Part shown: in pieces, positions 8,161 through 12,789 of the stretch
Layout: each line of letters begins with the position of its first letter
Numbering within the stretch: the first letter of the stretch is position 1
DNA from: an uncultured Pseudomonadota bacterium
GTDB lineage: Bacteria > Pseudomonadota > Alphaproteobacteria > RF32 > CAG-239
DNA length: 12,789 nt
NCBI GenBank assembly: GCA_902767055.1
Contig: CACXFX010000178.1
Span: 1-12,789, forward strand
Direction of reading: 5' to 3'
Made by a program: the position numbers and the translations under genes
Notes under the pieces: model-generated
The model's input: the letters and a program-made list of their open reading frames with translations, nothing else
Told to the model about the DNA's origin: nothing
Database searches by the model: none

Positions 8161-11100
8161 TTAAACTTCTTCGTTCAACATTTCGACATTGAGGCACAAA
8201 GATTTAATTTCTTTGACCAAAACGTTAAATGACTCCGGCACGCCGGTATTAAATGTATCTTCGCCTCTGATGATTGATTCATAGACCTTTGTACGACCCG
8301 AAACATCATCAGATTTGACAGTAAGCATTTCTTGCAAAGTATAAGCCGCGCCATATGCTTGCAAAGCCCACACTTCCATTTCACCGAAACGTTGACCACC
8401 AAATTGTGCTTTACCGCCCAAAGGTTGCTGTGTCACCAAGCTGTACGGGCCAACCGAGCGAGCGTGCATCTTTTCATCAACAATGTGGTGAAGTTTAATC
8501 ATATAGATAATACCAACAGTCACTTTACGGTCAAATTTTTCACCCGTTCTGCCGTCATAGAGGTCAATCTGACCAGATGTCGGAAGACCGGCCATTTCAA
8601 GCATGCGGTTGATATCATCACCTGTTGCACCGTCAAAGACCGGCGTTGCCATCGGAATACCGTCTTTTAAGTGTGAAACAAGCTCCATCTTTTCGGCTTT
8701 ATTTAAAGGTGCAATTTCAGCTTTATATTGTTTTTCGCCATAAATTTCTTTTAAGCGATTATTCAAATCTTCAAGCGTCTTTTCACCTTTTTTATACTGT
8801 TCGCAAAGTTCGTTTAATTGCTTACCGAGCTCTTTAGCCGCCCAACCGAGGTGTGTTTCCAAAATTTGTCCCACATTCATACGGCTCGGCACGCCAAGCG
8901 GGTTTAAGACGATATCGACAGGGGTACCATCTTCCATATAAGGCATATCTTGCAACGGTAAAACGCGTGAAACGGTACCTTTGTTACCGTGACGACCGGC
9001 CATTTTATCACCGGTTTGCATCTTACGCTTTGTCGCAATAAAGACTTTAACCATCTTCATCACACCCGGCAACAAATCATCACCGCGCTGAACTTTTTCA
9101 ACTTTGTTTTCAAAATGCGCGTGAATTTTAGCAACTCTGGCATCAAAAGCAGCCGTAAATTCTTCGATTTCACGCATCACTTTTTCATCTTTAACGGCAA
9201 TTTTACGCCATAATGCCGACGGAACGGAATCCAAAATTTCGGCTGTTAATTTGACTTTTTTACCGATTTCTTTGGGTGCATCAACCGTGGTTTGGTCAAT
9301 AAGCATTGCCTTCAAACGTGCATCAAAGCTGCGGCGAACAATTGCAATTTCATCATCACGGTCTTTTGCCAAGTGCGAAATTTCTTCCTGTTCAATTGAA
9401 AGAGCACGCTCATCTTTTTCGATACCGCGGCGTGAAAAGACCTGAACATCAACCACAACACCTTCGATACCGGGTTGAACACGAAGCGAAGTATCTCTGA
9501 CATCAGAGGCTTTTTCACCGAAGATGGCGCGAAGCAATTTTTCTTCCGGCGTGACAGGTGATTCACCTTTCGGGGTAACTTTACCGACCAAAATATCACC
9601 GGCCTTAACTTCAGCACCGATATAAACGATACCGGCCTCATCAAGGTTGCGCAATGCTTCTTCACCGACGTTTGGAATATCACGCGTAATTTCCTCCGCA
9701 CCAAGCTTTGTATCACGAGCCATCACTTCAAATTCTTCAATATGGAGTGAAGTCAACACATCATCACGTGAAATACGCTCTGAGAGCAAAATAGCATCCT
9801 CATAGTTCAAACCGTTCCAAGGCATAAAGGCCACCAAGACGTTCTTACCGAGCGCAAGTTCACCTAAATCGGTACACGGACCGTCAGCGATGATATCACC
9901 GGCTTTAATTTTGTCACCGACTTTGACAAGCGGCACTTGGTTAATGCATGTATTTTGGTTTGAACGGCGGAATTTTTGAAGTCTGTAAATTTCAACACCG
10001 ACATTGCTTGCATGTTTATCATCTGATCTGATAACGATACGATTTGCATCGACAGAATCGACAATACCGTCATATTTGGCGACAAGCGTTGCACCTGAAT
10101 CTTTTGCAACCGTTGCTTCAATACCGGTACCGACCAAAGGCGCTTCATTTCTTAAAAGAGGCACACCTTGACGTTGCATGTTTGAACCCATCAAAGCACG
10201 GTTTGCGTCGTCGTTTTCCAAAAACGGAATAAGCGCCGTTGCGACAGAAACGAGTTGTTTCGGCGAAACGTCGATATAATTAATTTCTTCAGGCTTTGCA
10301 AACAAAACCTCACCGTTTTTACGGCAGGTAATCATATCATGTTCAAAATGTCCGTCATCTTTGACTTTAGCATTAGCTTCGGCAATAATCACTTTACCTT
10401 CTTCATCAGCCGAGAGATAAACAACATCTTTTGTCACGACACCATTCACAACCTTACGATACGGGCATTCGATAAAACCGTATTTATTGATGCGAGCGTA
10501 CGTTGCAAGTGAGTTGATCAAACCGATGTTCGGACCTTCCGGTGTTTCAATCGGGCAGATACGACCATAGTGTGTCGGATGCACGTCACGAACTTCAATA
10601 CCGGCACGTTCTCTTGATAAACCACCGGGGCCTAATGCAGACAAACGACGTTTATGCGTGATTTCCGACAACGGGTTGTTCTGGTCCATAAATTGTGATA
10701 ATTGTGAAGAACCGAAAAATTCTCTGACCACAGCCGCAATCGGTTTTGCGTTGACCAAATCCTGAGGCTTCACATTGTTCAAAACTTCTGCGCCCATTTT
10801 TTCTCTGATGGCACGCTCCATTCTCAAGAGTCCCATACGATATTGATTTTCCATCAATTCACCGACACTGCGAACACGACGATTACCCAAGTGGTCAATA
10901 TCATCAGGCTCACCTTTGCCGTCGCGCAAATCAATCAAGTGTTTGACAATGCGCAAAATATCATCTTTACGCAAAACGCGACATGTGTCCGGCGCATCGT
11001 TAAAATCAATGTCCAAAGCATGATTCATCTTCACACGACCGACAGATGACAAATCATAACGCTCGTTGTCAAAAAACAGTGCTTTGAAAAGTTGATGCGA

Positions 11101-12327
11101 CGCATCTAATGTGGCCGGTTCACCGGGGCGCATCACGCGATAAATATCCAAAAGCGCTTCTTCACGGCAGTGATTTTTATCCACTTCCAAGGTATTTCGG
11201 ATATAAGGTCCGACATTGATACCATCAATAAACAAAATTTGAAGCTCATTGATTTTGGCATCTTTGATTTTACCCAAAACTTCTTCATTTAATTCAGCAC
11301 CAGCATCAGCAATGATTTCACCCGTTTTCTTATCAACAACGGCTTTAGCCAAATATTTGCCATACAAACGAACATCATCGACAAGATAGCTTTCCAAGCC
11401 GTCTTCAGCAAGTTTTTTAGCCATTCTCGGCGTCAATTTTTTGTTTGCTTCCCAAACGACTTTACCTGTTTTGGCATCAACAAGGTCAAAATCAAAGCGC
11501 ACACCCTTCATGTGCTCGGCATTAAAGCTGACTTTCCAGCCTTTCTTTGATGCTGTATACGTATCTGCTTCATAGAAATAGCTCAGGATTTCTTCTTTAT
11601 CCATGCCTTTTAATTCTTCATCGGGCACATCTTCGCCTTTTGCGATTCTATCCATCGTTTCCTTAGAATATAAAGAGTATAAGAGCGATGTTAAAGGCAA
11701 CTTACGACGACGGTCGATACGTGCATACAAAATGTCTTTTGCATCAAACTCAAAATCGAGCCAAGATCCGCGATACGGAATAATACGTGCAGCAAAAAGG
11801 AGCTTACCCGTATTGGTTGTTTTACCCTGATCGCTGTCAAAGAACACACCCGGAGATCTGTGCATTTGTGACACAACAACGCGTTCCGTACCGTTAAAAA
11901 TAAAAGTACCGCGGTCTGTCATCAACGGCAGATCACCCATATAAACTTCCTGTTCTTTAATATCGTGAATAGATTTTGAACCGGTTGCCTCATCGACATC
12001 AAACACAACCAATCTCAACGTTGCTTTGACCGGCGCCGAATAAGTCAAATCGCGGCGCAAACATTCATCAACGTCATATTTCGGTTCTTCGAGTTCATAT
12101 TTAACAAATTCAAGTTCACCATTGCCGGCAAAATCGCTGATCGGAAAAACTGATTTGAAGACTTCTTCCAAACCGAATTCGCAATGGCTGCCATCCATCT
12201 CAACATTGTTGATAAAACTTGAGTACGAACCTGTTTGAACTTCAATCAAACTTGGCATATCGATAACGGCATCAATTTTACCAAAGTTTTTCCTTACACG
12301 TTTTTTGCTCGTATAAGATTCTTTCAT
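8161..12327 (-). CDS. rpoB: DNA-directed RNA polymerase subunit beta
   Basis: Beta subunit of core RNA polymerase and the target of rifampicin. It is 1388 aa, complete, slightly longer than E. coli (1342 aa) as is usual for alphaproteobacteria. Seen: the N-terminal protrusion and lobe; the rifampicin pocket from [15 protein letters not shown] to [14 protein letters not shown]; the [20 protein letters not shown] core; a proteobacterial-type insertion region around 950-1060; the [10 protein letters not shown] segment near 1108-1117; and a C-terminal switch and anchor ending [10 protein letters not shown]. The offset from E. coli numbering at the rifampicin pocket is +32: D548, H558 and S563 correspond to D516, H526 and S531 and carry the sensitive-type residues. 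The ATG at 12327 has AAGGA about 10 nt upstream. No rplL precedes it within the window; instead a separate promoter and leader lie upstream. Confidence 0.99.
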   Translation of the reverse strand: MKESYTSKKRVRKNFGKIDAVIDMPSLIEVQTGSYSSFINNVEMDGSHCEFGLEEVFKSVFPISDFAGNGELEFVKYELEEPKYDVDECLRRDLTYSAPVKATLRLVVFDVDEATGSKSIHDIKEQEVYMGDLPLMTDRGTFIFNGTERVVVSQMHRSPGVFFDSDQGKTTNTGKLLFAARIIPYRGSWLDFEFDAKDILYARIDRRRKLPLTSLLYSLYSKETMDRIAKGEDVPDEELKGMDKEEILSYFYEADTYTASKKGWKVSFNAEHMKGVRFDFDLVDAKTGKVVWEANKKLTPRMAKKLAEDGLESYLVDDVRLYGKYLAKAVVDKKTGEIIADAGAELNEEVLGKIKDAKINELQILFIDGINVGPYIRNTLEVDKNHCREEALLDIYRVMRPGEPATLDASHQLFKALFFDNERYDLSSVGRVKMNHALDIDFNDAPDTCRVLRKDDILRIVKHLIDLRDGKGEPDDIDHLGNRRVRSVGELMENQYRMGLLRMERAIREKMGAEVLNNVKPQDLVNAKPIAAVVREFFGSSQLSQFMDQNNPLSEITHKRRLSALGPGGLSRERAGIEVRDVHPTHYGRICPIETPEGPNIGLINSLATYARINKYGFIECPYRKVVNGVVTKDVVYLSADEEGKVIIAEANAKVKDDGHFEHDMITCRKNGEVLFAKPEEINYIDVSPKQLVSVATALIPFLENDDANRALMGSNMQRQGVPLLRNEAPLVGTGIEATVAKDSGATLVAKYDGIVDSVDANRIVIRSDDKHASNVGVEIYRLQKFRRSNQNTCINQVPLVKVGDKIKAGDIIADGPCTDLGELALGKNVLVAFMPWNGLNYEDAILLSERISRDDVLTSLHIEEFEVMARDTKLGAEEITRDIPNVGEEALRNLDEAGIVYIGAEVKAGDILVGKVTPKGESPVTPEEKLLRAIFGEKASDVRDTSLRVQPGIEGVVVDVQVFSRRGIEKDERALSIEQEEISHLAKDRDDEIAIVRRSFDARLKAMLIDQTTVDAPKEIGKKVKLTAEILDSVPSALWRKIAVKDEKVMREIEEFTAAFDARVAKIHAHFENKVEKVQRGDDLLPGVMKMVKVFIATKRKMQTGDKMAGRHGNKGTVSRVLPLQDMPYMEDGTPVDIVLNPLGVPSRMNVGQILETHLGWAAKELGKQLNELCEQYKKGEKTLEDLNNRLKEIYGEKQYKAEIAPLNKAEKMELVSHLKDGIPMATPVFDGATGDDINRMLEMAGLPTSGQIDLYDGRTGEKFDRKVTVGIIYMIKLHHIVDEKMHARSVGPYSLVTQQPLGGKAQFGGQRFGEMEVWALQAYGAAYTLQEMLTVKSDDVSGRTKVYESIIRGEDTFNTGVPESFNVLVKEIKSLCLNVEMLNEEV

Positions 12328-12528
12328 GTGATTTTATTCCTTTATATTTCAAGTAAAATTCTGCGACAATACCGTCGGAACTTATCAAAAGGAGCGACCT
12401 TTTTTTGCCCGAACCCCGCCTGCAGAGGGTTATTAAAAACGTTTTTTTTATTTTAAGGCGAATCGACGGAACCCCTAGGAAAATAAGACCAAACTCCGTC
12501 GCATTCAAAGAATAATACCTTCTAATTC
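12328..12528 (-). promoter_or_regulatory. Long structured 5' leader of rpoBC
   Basis: About 200 nt between the predicted transcription start and the rpoB ATG. On the minus strand there is a strong hairpin with arms 12506-12495 and 12470-12460 (11 bp with one bulged base). Downstream lie a 6-bp stem, AACCCT with GGGGTT (12431-12426/12417-12412), an AAAAGG/CCTTTT stem (12403-12398/12392-12387), and a short stem CGAC/GTCG (12377-12374/12367-12364). No convincing coding frame is present. A role in autogenous control or attenuation of rpoBC is inferred from the folding only; I do not recognise a known leader family. Confidence 0.45.
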
Positions 12529-12534
12529 GCGCGT

Positions 12535-12563
12535 TTTATACAACCTTTATCAGCAAAAATCAA
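12535..12563 (-). promoter_or_regulatory. Putative rpoBC promoter with GC-rich discriminator and upstream A-tracts
   Basis: On the minus strand TTGATT (12563-12558) and TATAAA (12540-12535) are 17 nt apart. The -10 matches 5 of 6 positions, the -35 matches 4 of 6. The bases just after the -10 are ACGCGCG, a GC-rich discriminator of the kind found at growth-rate and ppGpp-regulated promoters. Upstream, between about 12564 and 12606, runs of A on the minus strand resemble an UP element for the alpha subunit. Start near 12528 is inferred. Confidence 0.6.
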
Positions 12564-12623
12564 GTACTTTTTAAATATTTTTTTGATTTTTTTATTCTTT
12601 ATCCAAAAGCATCAAATAAATGT

Positions 12624-12656
12624 AAAAAACCGCCCCGATTTTTTAGCCGAGGCGGT
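12624..12656 (-). terminator. Rho-independent terminator of the transcript upstream of rpoB
   Basis: On the minus strand the arm 12656-12647 pairs with 12638-12629 over 10 positions (two G-U pairs), followed by a T-run at 12629-12624. The wobble positions become A-C mismatches on the plus strand and no plus-strand T-run follows, so the orientation is minus. It would end a minus-strand transcript coming from beyond the right edge, plausibly the ribosomal-protein genes that usually precede rpoB, though none is visible. Confidence 0.75.
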
Positions 12657-12686
12657 AAAGGTTTTTGATAACATCAAATGCGCAAA

Positions 12687-12789
12687 CCACTGGCGTCAGC
12701 CAGTGGAAAGCGAATTCCAAGCCGACTTTCAGTCGGATTGGCAAGCGCAGCTTGGAGGGAACGGAGATACCTCCGGCGTTAGCCGGATG
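12687..12789. repeat. Cluster of short-loop palindromes (probable dispersed repeat element, runs off the edge)
   Basis: Hairpins seen back to back: CCACTGGC/GCCAGTGG with loop GTCA (12687-12706); CCGACT/AGTCGG with loop TTC, extended by CCAA/TTGG across one mismatch (12717-12741); CAAGC/GCTTG with loop GCA (12742-12754); GGAG/CTCC (12763-12774); and TCCGGC/GCCGGA with loop GTTA (12772-12787). The first and last share the core GGCGTYAGCC. The GC content is far above the flanking AT-rich DNA. No gene product is recognised; a palindromic repeat family or the end of a mobile element is inferred. Open frames cross it on both strands, but with no start or known domain. Confidence 0.6.

Noticed and set aside
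12387..12406. AAAAGG/CCTTTT hairpin with a T-run on the plus strand, as a terminator
   Set aside because: No plus-strand gene lies upstream for it to terminate; it is better read as part of the minus-strand rpoBC leader.
12278..12508. A 76-codon minus-strand frame overlapping the rpoB start
   Set aside because: No Shine-Dalgarno before its ATG, no recognisable domain, and it lies across the structured rpoBC leader; most likely a chance frame.
12643..12789. A minus-strand open frame of 48 codons entering from the right edge, as the possible 3' end of an upstream gene such as rplL
   Set aside because: It does not resemble the L7/L12 C-terminus, its stop lies in the loop of the terminator, and it runs through the palindrome cluster where the opposite strand is also open.
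1..12789. CRISPR arrays, tRNA or rRNA genes, transposases, phage genes, defence systems
   Set aside because: I saw no regularly spaced direct repeats, cloverleaf sequences, or coding frames with such domains on either strand.

Overview
The window looks like chromosomal DNA from an AT-rich alphaproteobacterium. RpoB (1388 aa) and RpoC (1394 aa) have proteobacterial domain content. The partial PfkB-family kinase at the left edge closely resembles the adenosine kinases of Rhizobiales-type genomes as I remember them. A secreted BspA-type leucine-rich-repeat protein would fit a host- or gut-associated lineage. This placement rests on pattern recognition, not on a database search.

Layout from left to right. 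(1) 1-969, minus strand: a PfkB-family (adenosine/ribokinase-like) sugar kinase, missing only its last few residues. (2) 970-1105: a divergent intergenic region with a putative promoter for the kinase. (3) 1106-2633, plus strand: a two-gene unit with a 4-nt gap, encoding a His-rich CDF zinc exporter and a glyoxalase-II-like metallo-beta-lactamase-fold hydrolase. (4) 2623-2926: a consensus-like promoter overlapping the end of the hydrolase gene, then about 240 nt of strongly self-complementary sequence ending in an intrinsic terminator just before the next start codon. This is either a free small RNA or a regulatory leader. (5) 2927-3847, plus strand: a secreted LRR protein. (6) 3897-3934: a terminator shared by the converging LRR gene and rpoC. 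(7) 3955-12327, minus strand: rpoC and rpoB, 21 nt apart, filling two thirds of the window. (8) 12328-12606: a leader of about 200 nt and a strong-looking promoter (TTGATT, 17 nt, TATAAA, GC-rich discriminator, A-tracts upstream) that would drive rpoBC on its own. (9) 12624-12656: a minus-strand terminator closing whatever transcript lies upstream. (10) 12687-12789: a cluster of short-loop hairpins running off the right edge, probably part of a palindromic repeat element.

Housekeeping genes dominate. RpoB and RpoC form the core of RNA polymerase, and no rifampicin-resistance-type change is seen at the three classical positions checked. The CDF pump and the metal-dependent hydrolase share a transcript. 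The parts I cannot explain with known families are all non-coding: the RNA element upstream of the LRR gene, the rpoBC leader with a similar alternate-pairing layout, and the hairpin cluster at the right edge. No CRISPR array, tRNA, rRNA, insertion sequence or defence system was seen.
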